A stretch of 28,496 bases of DNA from Streptomyces sp. NRRL F-4489 (GTDB taxonomy: Bacteria; Actinomycetota; Actinomycetes; Streptomycetales; Streptomycetaceae): positions 1 through 28,496 of the forward strand of contig NZ_LLZI01000026.1 of NCBI RefSeq assembly GCF_001509485.1, in the 5' to 3' direction. Below the pieces are notes generated by a model that saw only the letters and a program-made list of their open reading frames with translations, did no database searches and had not been told where the DNA came from. Positions within the stretch are counted from its first letter, which is position 1, and the number at the start of each line of letters is the position of its first letter. The position numbers and the translations under genes are program-made. Shown here piece by piece: positions 7,162 to 14,300 of this stretch.

Positions 7162-8573
7162 CCACCGACCGCGCCGCCGCGCCGCCGCTGCCCCGCCCGG
7201 TCCCCGAGGCCCGGCCGCCCCGCCGCCCGGCCGCCCGCCCCGCGGCCCCGGCCCGGCCCGCCCGGACCGTCCCCCGGTGGGCCGTGCCCGCCCTGCTGGC
7301 CGCCGCCGACACCCTCGCCGCGGCCGGCGCCGCCGCCCTGGCCGGCGGCCCCGGCCCCGCGCTGCTCGTCCCGCTCGTCCCCCTCCTGCTGCTGCTCACC
7401 TCCCGCGCCGGGCTGTACCGTCCGGGCCCGGCCGCCACCGCCCTGGACGAGCTGGCGCCGCTGCTGGCCCGCGCCGCCACCGCCTGGTGCGCGGTCGCCG
7501 CCGGGCTGGCCGCGCTGCGCCCCGGCCAGCACCTCGGCCCGCTCGCGCTGGCCGCCGCGATCGCCGGACAGGCGCTGCTGGCCGCCGCCGGGCGCGCCGC
7601 GGTGCACCGGGCGCGGCGCGCCGCCGCCCGCCGCCGCCCCCGCTCGGCGCTGCTCGTCGGCCCGGAACCGGCCGCCCGCCAACTGGCCGCCGCGCTGCTG
7701 GCCCACCCGGAGTACGGGCTGCGCCCGGTGGGCGTCGTCCCGGCCGGCCCGCCCGGCCCCGAGACCGCCCCGCCCGCCGCCGCCCCGCCCCGGCTGCGCT
7801 CCGCCGAGGCCCTGACCCGCGCCGTCATCCGGCACACCGTCCGCGACGCGGTGTTCCTGCTGCCGCCGGAGAGCGACCCGTACGCCGCCGCGCTGCTGCG
7901 CCGGTTCCTCGGGCAGGGCGCGGCGGTCTGGCTGGCCGGGCCGGCCGCGTGGCGCGACGGCCGGCCGCCCGCGCCGGGCACCGGCCACCTGTGGGGGTTC
8001 CCGTGCCGCCCGTACGAGACCGCCGCGCCGCACCGCGGCCGCGCCGCCAAACGGGCCGCTGACCTGCTGCTGGCGTCGGCGGCGCTGCTGGCGGCCGCGC
8101 CGCTGCTGCTCGGCTGCGCGCTGGCGGCCCGGTGCGCGGACGGGCCCGGGGTGCTGTGCCGCCGGGAGCGGACCGGCCGGGACGGCCGCCGCTTCGCCCT
8201 GCTCCGCTTCCGTACGGCGCGCCCCGGCGCGGCCCCGGGACCGGTCGGCCGGTGGCTGCGCCGCACCGGCCTGGACGGCCTGCCGCAGCTGTGGAACGTG
8301 CTGCGCGGGGACCTGAGCCTGGTCGGGCCGCGCCCCGAACGCCCCGCCCGCGCCGCCGAGTTCGCCCGCCGCCACCCCGGCTACGCGGCCCGGCACCGGA
8401 TGCCGCCCGGCCTCACCGGCCTCGCGCAGGTGCACGGACTGCGCGACGGCGCGCCCGCCGAGGACCGGGCCCGCTTCGACAACCTCTACATCGACAGCTG
8501 GTCGCCGGGCCAGGACCTGCGGATCCTGCTGCGCGCCGCGGCCCGGCGGCGCACCGGGCGGGCGGCCGGATGA
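7158..8573 (+). CDS. Polyprenyl-phosphate sugar-1-phosphate transferase, catalytic dyad altered
   Basis: 471 aa, member of the WbaP/PglC-type family that starts glycan assembly by moving a sugar-phosphate onto undecaprenyl phosphate at the membrane. The N-terminal half is Ala/Leu-rich with several possible membrane segments (about 42-62, 66-81, 105-120, 127-146). A nucleotide-binding-like region (about 160-290, SALLVGPEPAARQLAAAL) follows. The catalytic domain (about 298-463) has KRAADLLLAS, RRERTGRDGRRFALLRFRT, LPQLWNVLRGDLSLVGPRP and GLTGLAQVHG. Two oddities: the usual SLDELPQL dyad reads GLDGLPQL (Asp373 kept, Glu replaced by Gly374), and the stretch between FRT and the LRRT helix is only about 15 residues, shorter than usual. 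It is coupled to both neighbours. The fold call is firm; activity is doubtful. Confidence 0.85.
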   Translation: MTTDRAAAPPLPRPVPEARPPRRPAARPAAPARPARTVPRWAVPALLAAADTLAAAGAAALAGGPGPALLVPLVPLLLLLTSRAGLYRPGPAATALDELAPLLARAATAWCAVAAGLAALRPGQHLGPLALAAAIAGQALLAAAGRAAVHRARRAAARRRPRSALLVGPEPAARQLAAALLAHPEYGLRPVGVVPAGPPGPETAPPAAAPPRLRSAEALTRAVIRHTVRDAVFLLPPESDPYAAALLRRFLGQGAAVWLAGPAAWRDGRPPAPGTGHLWGFPCRPYETAAPHRGRAAKRAADLLLASAALLAAAPLLLGCALAARCADGPGVLCRRERTGRDGRRFALLRFRTARPGAAPGPVGRWLRRTGLDGLPQLWNVLRGDLSLVGPRPERPARAAEFARRHPGYAARHRMPPGLTGLAQVHGLRDGAPAEDRARFDNLYIDSWSPGQDLRILLRAAARRRTGRAAG

Positions 8574-8698
8574 CCCCCGGCCCGGCCGCGCCGCCCCCAC
8601 CCGCGCCGCACGCCGCCCCGGCGGGCGCTGCCCCGACGAGGCCGACCCGGCCACCGACCAGGCCACCTTCGGCCGCTACCCCTGGAGGGATCCGGTGA
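8570..8698 (+). CDS. Possible 42-aa Pro-rich coupled ORF
   Basis: The ATG overlaps the stop of the sugar transferase (ATGA, 8570-8573) and the TGA (8696-8698) overlaps the GTG start of the next glycosyltransferase (GTGA, 8695-8698). The frame therefore exactly fills the gap. The product is almost only Pro, Ala, Thr, Arg and Gly, with no recognisable domain. It may be a real small protein, a leader that passes ribosomes on to the next gene, or chance in GC-rich DNA. The next gene has its own ribosome site (TGGAGGG), so coupling is not strictly needed. Confidence 0.35.
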   Translation: MTPGPAAPPPPAPHAAPAGAAPTRPTRPPTRPPSAATPGGIR

Positions 8699-9954
8699 AA
8701 GTCCTGCACGTCATCACCGGCCTCGAAGCGGGCGGCGCCGCCCAGCAGCTGCGGCTGCTGCTGCGCCGGCTGCCCGCCCGCTGCGAGGTCGTCACCCTGA
8801 CCAACCCCGGCCCGCTCGCCGAGGCCATCGAGGCGGACGGCACCCCCGTCACCCACCTCGGCATGACCGGCACCCGCGACCTGTCCGCGCTCCCCCGGCT
8901 CGCCGGCCTGATCCGCGCGGCCGGCCCCGACCTCGTCCACACCCACCTGTACCGGGCCTGCGTCTACGGCCGGATCGCCGCCCGGCTGGCCGGCGTCCGG
9001 GCGGTGGTCGCCACCGAGCACTCGCTGGGCGACGCGGTCATCGAGGGCAGGCGGCTGACCCGCTCCGTCCGCGCCCTGTACCGGGCCACCGAGCGGCTGG
9101 GCTCGGCGACCGTCGCGGTCTCCGACACCGTCGCCGCCCGGCTGCGCCGCTGGGGCGTCCCCGGGCACCGCGTCCACGTCGTCCCCAACGGCATCGAGGC
9201 GCACCGCTTCGCCTACGACCCGGCCGCCCGCGCCGCCGTCCGGGTCCGGCTCGGCCTGCCACCGGACGCGTTCGTGGTCGGCGGCGCCGGCCGGCTGGTG
9301 CCCGCCAAGCGGTTCGACGTCCTGGTGCGCGCCATCACCCAGCTGCCCGGGGTGCATCTGCTGCTGGCCGGCGACGGGCCGGAGCGGGAGATGCTGCGGC
9401 GGATGGCCGGGCAGTTCGGCTCCGGCGACCGGATCCACCTGCTCGGCGCGCGCGGCGCCACCGGCGGCCCGCCGCCGGACGGCACCCCCGGCGTCCCCGG
9501 CATCCCCGAACTGCTGTCCGCCATCGACGTCTTCGTCTCCCCGTCCCCCGACGAGGCGTTCGGACTGGCCGCCCTGGAGGCCCTGGCGTCCGGTCTGCAC
9601 GTGCTGTACGGCAGCTGCCCGGCCGTCGACGACCTCCCCGGCGACCAGGCGCCCGGCGCCCGCCGGGTGAGCCCCGGCGTGCACGAACTCGCCACCGCCC
9701 TGCGGGAGTTGCGGCGCACGGGCCCCGGCCGGCTGCCGGTGCCGCCGGTCGTCCGGCGCTACGACATCGACCGCAGCGCGGCGGAGCTGACCGCCGTCTA
9801 CGAGGAAGCGCTCGCCTCGGTGCGCCGGGCCCGCCCGGCGGCGCCCGACCCGCGGCCCGCCGCGCCGCCGCACCCCGGCCTGCCGCCGGGCGTCTCCCTG
9901 CCGGACCCCTCCCCCGCCCCCGACCCCGACGGCCACACCCTGACCACCCGCTGA
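8695..9954 (+). CDS. Glycosyltransferase family 4 protein (last of operon)
   Basis: 419 aa, GT-B fold retaining glycosyltransferase. The N-terminus KVLHVITGLEAGGAAQQL (2-19) is the classic glycine-rich acceptor-domain start. DLVHTHLYRACVYG and VVPNGIEAHRF follow. The donor domain starts near 195 with GGAGRLVPAKRFDVL, then LLAGDGPERE and SPDEAFGLAALEALASG, giving the Glu287/Glu295 E-x7-E pair. The last ~40 residues are Pro/Ala-rich and probably disordered. The GTG start at 8695 is preceded by TGGAGGG about 7 nt upstream. It is the last gene of the glycan operon and is followed by a palindromic terminator. With only two transferases and one initiating enzyme, and no flippase, polymerase or export gene in the window, the product is likely a short glycan, or other genes act elsewhere (inference). 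Confidence 0.9.
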   Translation: MKVLHVITGLEAGGAAQQLRLLLRRLPARCEVVTLTNPGPLAEAIEADGTPVTHLGMTGTRDLSALPRLAGLIRAAGPDLVHTHLYRACVYGRIAARLAGVRAVVATEHSLGDAVIEGRRLTRSVRALYRATERLGSATVAVSDTVAARLRRWGVPGHRVHVVPNGIEAHRFAYDPAARAAVRVRLGLPPDAFVVGGAGRLVPAKRFDVLVRAITQLPGVHLLLAGDGPEREMLRRMAGQFGSGDRIHLLGARGATGGPPPDGTPGVPGIPELLSAIDVFVSPSPDEAFGLAALEALASGLHVLYGSCPAVDDLPGDQAPGARRVSPGVHELATALRELRRTGPGRLPVPPVVRRYDIDRSAAELTAVYEEALASVRRARPAAPDPRPAAPPHPGLPPGVSLPDPSPAPDPDGHTLTTR

Positions 9955-9981
9955 CCGCCCGGCCCCGCGCCGGACACGACC

Positions 9982-10005
9982 GAGGGGCGGCCGCGGCCGC
10001 CCCTC
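9982..10005. terminator. Perfect 24-bp palindrome between convergent genes
   Basis: The 24 bases are exactly self-complementary (a GAGGGGCGG arm meeting its complement), forming a stem of about 10 bp around a CGCG centre. They lie between the glycosyltransferase stop (9954) and the end of the minus-strand gene (10065), so the hairpin can terminate both transcripts. Confidence 0.65.
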
Positions 10006-10064
10006 ACCGGCCCCGCCACCTCACCGGCGGACCGGACGTCTCCCTCCCGCCGGCCGGCGGGACG

Positions 10065-10517
10065 TCACTGGCAGCGGTCGACCGCCTCGATCGTGCGGGC
10101 CGCCTCGCCCAGCGCCGCCCGCAGCACCACCGGGTCGGTGGCGTCCGCGTACGCGCCCTCCGGCGGCACCAGCCAGCCGGACCCCTGCACCGGCGGCTCC
10201 GGCACCGCCCCCTCCCCCGGCGTACCGAACGCGATGCCCCGGCCGTTCGTCCGCGTACAGGCGCTGCCCGGGACGTCCCAGCCGTCGGCGGTGCCGGGCG
10301 GGACCAGGAAGCCGAGGGTGTCGCAGGCGCCGTCGTGCAGGACCGGGCCGACCCCGTCCCGCAGCCGGAGGATGTCCACCGCCTCCAGGCCCTGCCGGGC
10401 CGGCACCGTCACCAGGTCGCAGGGCCGGGCGGGACCCGCCGGGGCGGTACGCCCCTCCTGGCCGGCGGCCCGGCCCGCCCGCTCCTCGCCGCCCCCGCTG
10501 ACGCCGGTCTCCCACAC
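10065..10517 (-). CDS. Small conserved Streptomyces-type protein, possibly prim-pol-N-like
   Basis: 150 aa, cytoplasmic, no signal or membrane segment. The N-terminal ~30 residues are low complexity. The core (about 33-150) has CDLVTVPARQGLEAVDIL, GPVLHDGACDTLGFLVPPG, WDVPGSACTRTNGRGIAF, GSGWLVPPEG and a C-terminal helix with EAARTIEAVDRC. This reminds me of small Streptomyces proteins annotated as bifunctional primase/polymerase N-terminal-like, but no catalytic residues of a primase are evident and the call is tentative. The GTG start at 10517 has a strong ribosome site (GGAGGAGGGG) about 7 nt upstream. It is divergent from the HTH/TPR-like regulator at 10763 across a 245-bp gap, a pairing that may be regulatory. 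Confidence 0.65.
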   Translation of the reverse strand: MWETGVSGGGEERAGRAAGQEGRTAPAGPARPCDLVTVPARQGLEAVDILRLRDGVGPVLHDGACDTLGFLVPPGTADGWDVPGSACTRTNGRGIAFGTPGEGAVPEPPVQGSGWLVPPEGAYADATDPVVLRAALGEAARTIEAVDRCQ

Positions 10518-10762
10518 GACAGAACCCCTCCTCCTGCACGCGCCACACCCTTTACACCCTCTTCAACGGCGGAACGCGTCAACAGCTACGGCGGCGGAAC
10601 GCCGCAAAGGATGGCACTTCATGGCGGATCGCGGGTGAGATATTCCGGTTTGTGGCCAAACGCAGGGTGGCGGGCCCGTCACAGCCGGTACGGTCGTCCC
10701 GCCGCACCGCCAGGAAGCGGCACGTCACACGATGGCACGGAGAGGGCACGGAGAGGTCCGCC

Positions 10763-12205
10763 ATGACGTCGCAAGCCGAGCGTTCAGCGTCGTCCCGCAC
10801 CGTACCCGCCCGCCCGAACACCGCCTTCCGGCAGCTGCGCGGGCGGCTGTCCCCCGGCGAGTTCGCGGCGGCGGTCCGACGGTCCGCCCGTGAGATCGGC
10901 GAGCAGGTCTCCTGCGACGCCCGCTACGTGGGCCGCGTCGAGTCCGGGGAGATCCGGTGCCCGAACTACGCCTACGAACGGGTGTTCCGGCACATGTTCC
11001 CCGGGCTGACGCTGCCCGACATGGGGTTCGCGCCGCGGGAGACGGTCCGCGGACGGGGGGCCCGCGCCGCGGCGGGCGCCGCGCCCCTGGCACCCGACCC
11101 CGACCACCGCGATACCCGTATCCAGAACTCCGAGGAGAGCGACGTGCTGCGTCGCGCGTTCATCACCGGCGGCCCGGCGGCCGCCCTGGGCCTGGCCGGA
11201 CTCTTCCCGGCCGCCGGCCCCGCCGGACCGGCCGGCGCCGCCGGGACCGTGCCCGGTCCCCGTACCGCCCCCGGCGCCCGGGCGGGCGCCACCGAGGCCA
11301 CCGCCGTGGAGGAGGCCGTCCGCCGGATCCGGCTGCTGGACGACCGGCACGGCGCGGACGGCCTGTACCACCGCGCCGTCCAGCCGCTGCGCGCCGCCTA
11401 CGAACTCCTGGACGCCGGGATCCGGCACCGCGCGGTCTACGACCGGCTGCACGCCGGCGCCGGCGAACTGGCCATCTCGGTGGGCTGGCTGGCGCACGAC
11501 TCCGGCCGCTTCGACGACGCCCGCTCGCACTACGCCGAGGCGCTGTCCACCGCCCGGGTCTCCGGCGACGCCGCCCTGGAGGCGCACGCCTTCTGCAACA
11601 CCGCGTTCCTGGCCCGCGACGCCGGCCGGCCGCGCGAGGCGGTCCGGGCCGCGCAGGCCGCCCAGCAGGCCGCCAAACGACTCGGCTCGCCGCGGCTGCG
11701 GTCGCTGCTGGCGCTGCGCGAGGCCGGCGGCCGGGCCGGGCTCGGCGACCGGGCCGGCTGCGAGCGGGCGCTGGCCCGCGCCGAACGGCTCTTCGCGGCC
11801 GGGCCCGGCGACCGCGACCCGGAGTGGATGACGTTCTACGGCGAGGCGGAACTGGCCGGCCTGACCGCGCAGTGCTGGTCGGCGCTGGGCGACCGGCACC
11901 GCGCGGCGGACGAGGCGCGGCGCGCGGTGGACCTCCAGGACCCGCACTTCACCCGCAACATCGCGCTGTTCACCGCCGAACTGGCCGGCAACCTCGCGGC
12001 CAGCGGCGCCGCCGAGGAGGCCGCCGCGGCCGGGCTGAGGGTCCTCGGCCTGCTGACCGGCGTCCGCTCGGCCCGCATCCGCGCCATGCTGGACGGCACC
12101 GCGCGCGTACTGCGCCCCTACCGGAGCTGCGGCGCGGTCGCCGGCTTCCTGGAGCGGCACACGGCGGCGCGGCAGCCGGGGGCGGAGGGGGCGGTACGGG
12201 TCTGA
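10763..12205 (+). CDS. HTH / TPR-like regulator (Streptomyces NsdA/NsdB-like type)
   Basis: 480 aa. The N-terminal region (about 19-95) looks like a helix-turn-helix: FRQLRGRLSPGEFAAAVRR, EQVSCDARYVGRVESGEIRCPNYAYERVFRHMFPG. A flexible linker follows, then DVLRRAFITGGPAAALGLAGLF (128-149), which resembles a twin-arginine signal core placed inside the protein. The rest (about 175-470) is alpha-helical with repeated A/L/G spacing typical of degenerate tetratricopeptide repeats, as in Streptomyces developmental regulators of the NsdA/NsdB kind. I infer a transcriptional or protein-binding regulator of development or antibiotic production; no specific orthologue is claimed. I chose the ATG at 10763 because of the GAGAGG ribosome site just upstream; a longer in-frame extension to 10652 looks non-coding. 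Confidence 0.75.
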   Translation: MTSQAERSASSRTVPARPNTAFRQLRGRLSPGEFAAAVRRSAREIGEQVSCDARYVGRVESGEIRCPNYAYERVFRHMFPGLTLPDMGFAPRETVRGRGARAAAGAAPLAPDPDHRDTRIQNSEESDVLRRAFITGGPAAALGLAGLFPAAGPAGPAGAAGTVPGPRTAPGARAGATEATAVEEAVRRIRLLDDRHGADGLYHRAVQPLRAAYELLDAGIRHRAVYDRLHAGAGELAISVGWLAHDSGRFDDARSHYAEALSTARVSGDAALEAHAFCNTAFLARDAGRPREAVRAAQAAQQAAKRLGSPRLRSLLALREAGGRAGLGDRAGCERALARAERLFAAGPGDRDPEWMTFYGEAELAGLTAQCWSALGDRHRAADEARRAVDLQDPHFTRNIALFTAELAGNLAASGAAEEAAAAGLRVLGLLTGVRSARIRAMLDGTARVLRPYRSCGAVAGFLERHTAARQPGAEGAVRV

Positions 12206-12314
12206 GCCCGCCGTGGTGAGCCCGTCCCCGTGAGCCCGTCCCCCGTAAGTCCGTCGCCGTGAGCCCGTTCCCGTAAGTCCGGCGCCGTAAGCCCGTCCCC
12301 GTTAGCCCGTCCTC
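12202..12314. repeat. 14-bp tandem repeat, seven to eight degenerate units
   Basis: Between convergent genes, the unit GTGAGCCCGTCCCC (with GTAAG and GTTAG variants and some T/C/G changes) repeats head to tail at 12216, 12230 (15 nt), 12245, 12259, 12273, 12287 and 12301. A further degenerate unit at about 12202-12215 contains the TGA stop of the preceding regulator gene. The unit length is not a multiple of three and no ORF uses it. It may be slipped-strand expansion in a neutral spacer. Confidence 0.85.
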
Positions 12315-12333
12315 CCGGCGCCGTCCCGTTTCC

Positions 12334-12927
12334 TCAGTCCAGGTGCCCGGTGTCGTTCCAGCTCTCCACGGCCGGTTCGCCGTACGCCCAGCCGAGGACC
12401 GACAGGGACGCCGGCGCCAGCCGCAGCCGGGCCGCGAACGACACCGGGAGGCCCAGCCAGCGCGCGCCCAGCACCCGCAGGATGTGGCCGTGCGCGAAGA
12501 CCAGCACGTCGCGGTCGGCGGAGCGGGCCCAGGCGACCACCTCGTCCGCCCGCGCGGACACCTCCGCCAGCGTCTCGCCCTCGGGGACGCCGTCCCGCCA
12601 GATCAGCCAGCCGGGCCGGCCCTCCTTGATCTGGGCCGGAGTCAGCCCCTCGTACGCGCCGTAGTCGACCTCCAGCAGCGCGTCCCACTCCTGGGCCCGC
12701 GCGCCGAAACCGGCCAGATCGCAGGTCTCCCGGGCGCGCCGCAGCGGGCTGGTGCGGACCTCGGCGTCCGGCAGGCCGTCCCAGGGGGCGCGGTGCAGCC
12801 GCTCGCCCAGCTGCTTGGCGCCGTGCCGGCCCTCCTCCAGGAGGGGGATGTCGGTGCGTCCGGTGTGCCGCCCGGAGACGGACCACTCCGTCTGCCCGTG
12901 TCTGGCCAGGAAAATGCGGGGTGCCAT
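12334..12927 (-). CDS. Histidine phosphatase family protein (phosphoglycerate-mutase-like)
   Basis: 197 aa, cytoplasmic phosphatase of the branch that also holds alpha-ribazole phosphatase and cofactor-dependent mutases. The RHG motif is at 9-11 ([10 protein letters not shown], His10 being the phospho-acceptor), a second Arg sits in [11 protein letters not shown] (about 58-68), the acid residue lies around Glu86 ([12 protein letters not shown]) and the second catalytic His is His146 ([10 protein letters not shown]). All four core elements are present, so the enzyme is probably active. The substrate cannot be told. The ATG at 12927 has GAGAGG about 9 nt upstream and matches the usual N-terminus. 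It is divergent from the nuclease gene at 13077 (gap 149 bp). Confidence 0.9.
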   Translation of the reverse strand: MAPRIFLARHGQTEWSVSGRHTGRTDIPLLEEGRHGAKQLGERLHRAPWDGLPDAEVRTSPLRRARETCDLAGFGARAQEWDALLEVDYGAYEGLTPAQIKEGRPGWLIWRDGVPEGETLAEVSARADEVVAWARSADRDVLVFAHGHILRVLGARWLGLPVSFAARLRLAPASLSVLGWAYGEPAVESWNDTGHLD

Positions 12928-13076
12928 GGGTCGTACCTCTCGCCGGGGGGGGCCGGCTCGTCGGGGTCGGGGAACGGGCGCGGGCGGCGCTGACCGCGAC
13001 CCCTCCATCATCCCGCACCGGCCGGAAACATGGCCGGGCCCCCCGCCTGTCGGTGCCGGATGCCAGACTTCGGCGG

Positions 13077-14300
13077 GTGAACGTTTCCCGCGAAAGCCGC
13101 ACCGCGGCGCCCCCGCCGCCCGGCGGGCCGCCGGCGCCCTCCCCCGGCCTGCGGCAGCGCCTGGCGGAGCTGCGCGGCCCCGGTGCGCGCCCCCGGTCGC
13201 TGGACGCCCGCGCGCTCGCCGCGCTCGCCGCCAACCCCGGCTGCCGCCGCCGGGCGCTGCTCGACGGCGCCGGGGTCGACAAGGCCGCGCTGGCCCGCGC
13301 GCTGGGCGCGCCCGCGGCGTACGGCCAGTCCCAGTTCGCCCTGGTCCGCGGCAACTCCTTCGAGGCCCGGGTCAAGGCCGAGGGCGGCGCCGCGCTGCTG
13401 CGGCTGGTCCGCGAGCGGCTGGCGCCCGGCAGCCCGCCGCCGGAGGACGGCGCGGTCGCCCGGCCCGACCTGTCCGCGGCCGGCCCCGAGGGCCGGGCCG
13501 CGCGCACCGCCCTCGCCCTGCGCGAGGCGACCGCGGCCGGCGGCTGGGCGCTGCTGGACCACCCGCTGCTCGCCATGGACGTCGCCGGATCGCCCGCCTA
13601 CGTGGAGCCGGACGCGGTCGTGGTGCACCCGGACGGGGTCTGGACGGTCGTCGAGATCAAGTCGTTCCCGATGATCGACGGCGCCGCGGACCCCGCCAAG
13701 GTGGGCGCCGCGGCCCGCCAGGCCGCCGTCTACGTCCTGGCCCTGGAGGCGGTCGCCGCGCGCACCGGCCACCCGGCCCGGGTCCGCGACCGCGCGCTGC
13801 TGGTCTGCCCGAAGGACTTCTCCAACCTCCCGGCGGCCGCCGCCGTCGACGTCCGCAAGCAACTGGCCACCACCCGGCGCCAGTTGGCGCGGCTCGCCCG
13901 CGTCGAGGAGATCGCCGCCGAGCTGCCGCCCGGCACCACCTTCGACCTCCGGCCGGGCGACGACGGCGCCACGCCGACCCGCCCGGCCGCGGAGCTGGCC
14001 GAGGCGGTCGCGGCGGTCCCCGCGGCCTACGCCCCCGAGTGCCTGGCCGCCTGCGAACTGGCCTTCCACTGCCGCGAGCGGTCCCGCGCGCAGGGCGCCG
14101 TGGAGACCCTGGGCCGCGGTGTACGGGGCGAGCTGGGCGGGCTGCGGACCATCGGCGAGGCGCTGGCGGCCGCCGCCGGCGACCCCGGCGCCGACCCGGA
14201 CGACCCGGCCGTCCAGGCGCTCCAGGCCGCCGCCGCGCTGCGCGCCGAGGCGCTCGCCGCCGTACCGCCGCCCCGGGACGGGGAGGACGCATGCCGCTGA
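13077..14300 (+). CDS. Cas4/AddB-type Fe-S PD-(D/E)XK nuclease
   Basis: 407 aa. The protein carries the full signature of RecB-family nucleases with an iron-sulfur clasp. One Cys precedes the core (Cys56, NPGCRRR), then an early Glu (GNSFEARVK, about Glu95), YVEPDAVVV with Asp179, the catalytic Glu193-Ile-Lys195 (VVEIKSF), the Q-x3-Y motif (Gln215-Tyr219) and, near the C-terminus, Cys322-x3-Cys326-x5-Cys332 ([12 protein letters not shown]). The one-plus-three Cys arrangement is that of Cas4, AddB and Dna2 nuclease domains, which cut single-stranded DNA. No cas1/cas2 genes are nearby. The GTG start at 13077 lacks a clear ribosome site; CAGACT upstream could be a -10 of a leaderless message. 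It overlaps the next gene by 10 nt, so it is the first gene of a coupled operon with a helicase. Confidence 0.85.
   Translation: MNVSRESRTAAPPPPGGPPAPSPGLRQRLAELRGPGARPRSLDARALAALAANPGCRRRALLDGAGVDKAALARALGAPAAYGQSQFALVRGNSFEARVKAEGGAALLRLVRERLAPGSPPPEDGAVARPDLSAAGPEGRAARTALALREATAAGGWALLDHPLLAMDVAGSPAYVEPDAVVVHPDGVWTVVEIKSFPMIDGAADPAKVGAAARQAAVYVLALEAVAARTGHPARVRDRALLVCPKDFSNLPAAAAVDVRKQLATTRRQLARLARVEEIAAELPPGTTFDLRPGDDGATPTRPAAELAEAVAAVPAAYAPECLAACELAFHCRERSRAQGAVETLGRGVRGELGGLRTIGEALAAAAGDPGADPDDPAVQALQAAAALRAEALAAVPPPRDGEDACR

Noticed and set aside
12216..12314. CRISPR-like array
   Set aside because: Units are contiguous 14-mers without spacers.
12752..14290. N-terminal extension of the 517-aa protein far upstream
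   Set aside because: The frame is open but overlaps the nuclease gene fully; the ATG at 14291 has a proper ribosome site.
13077..14300. Cas4 of a CRISPR system
   Set aside because: The Fe-S nuclease signature is shared by AddB and Dna2; no cas1, cas2, effector or repeat array is present.
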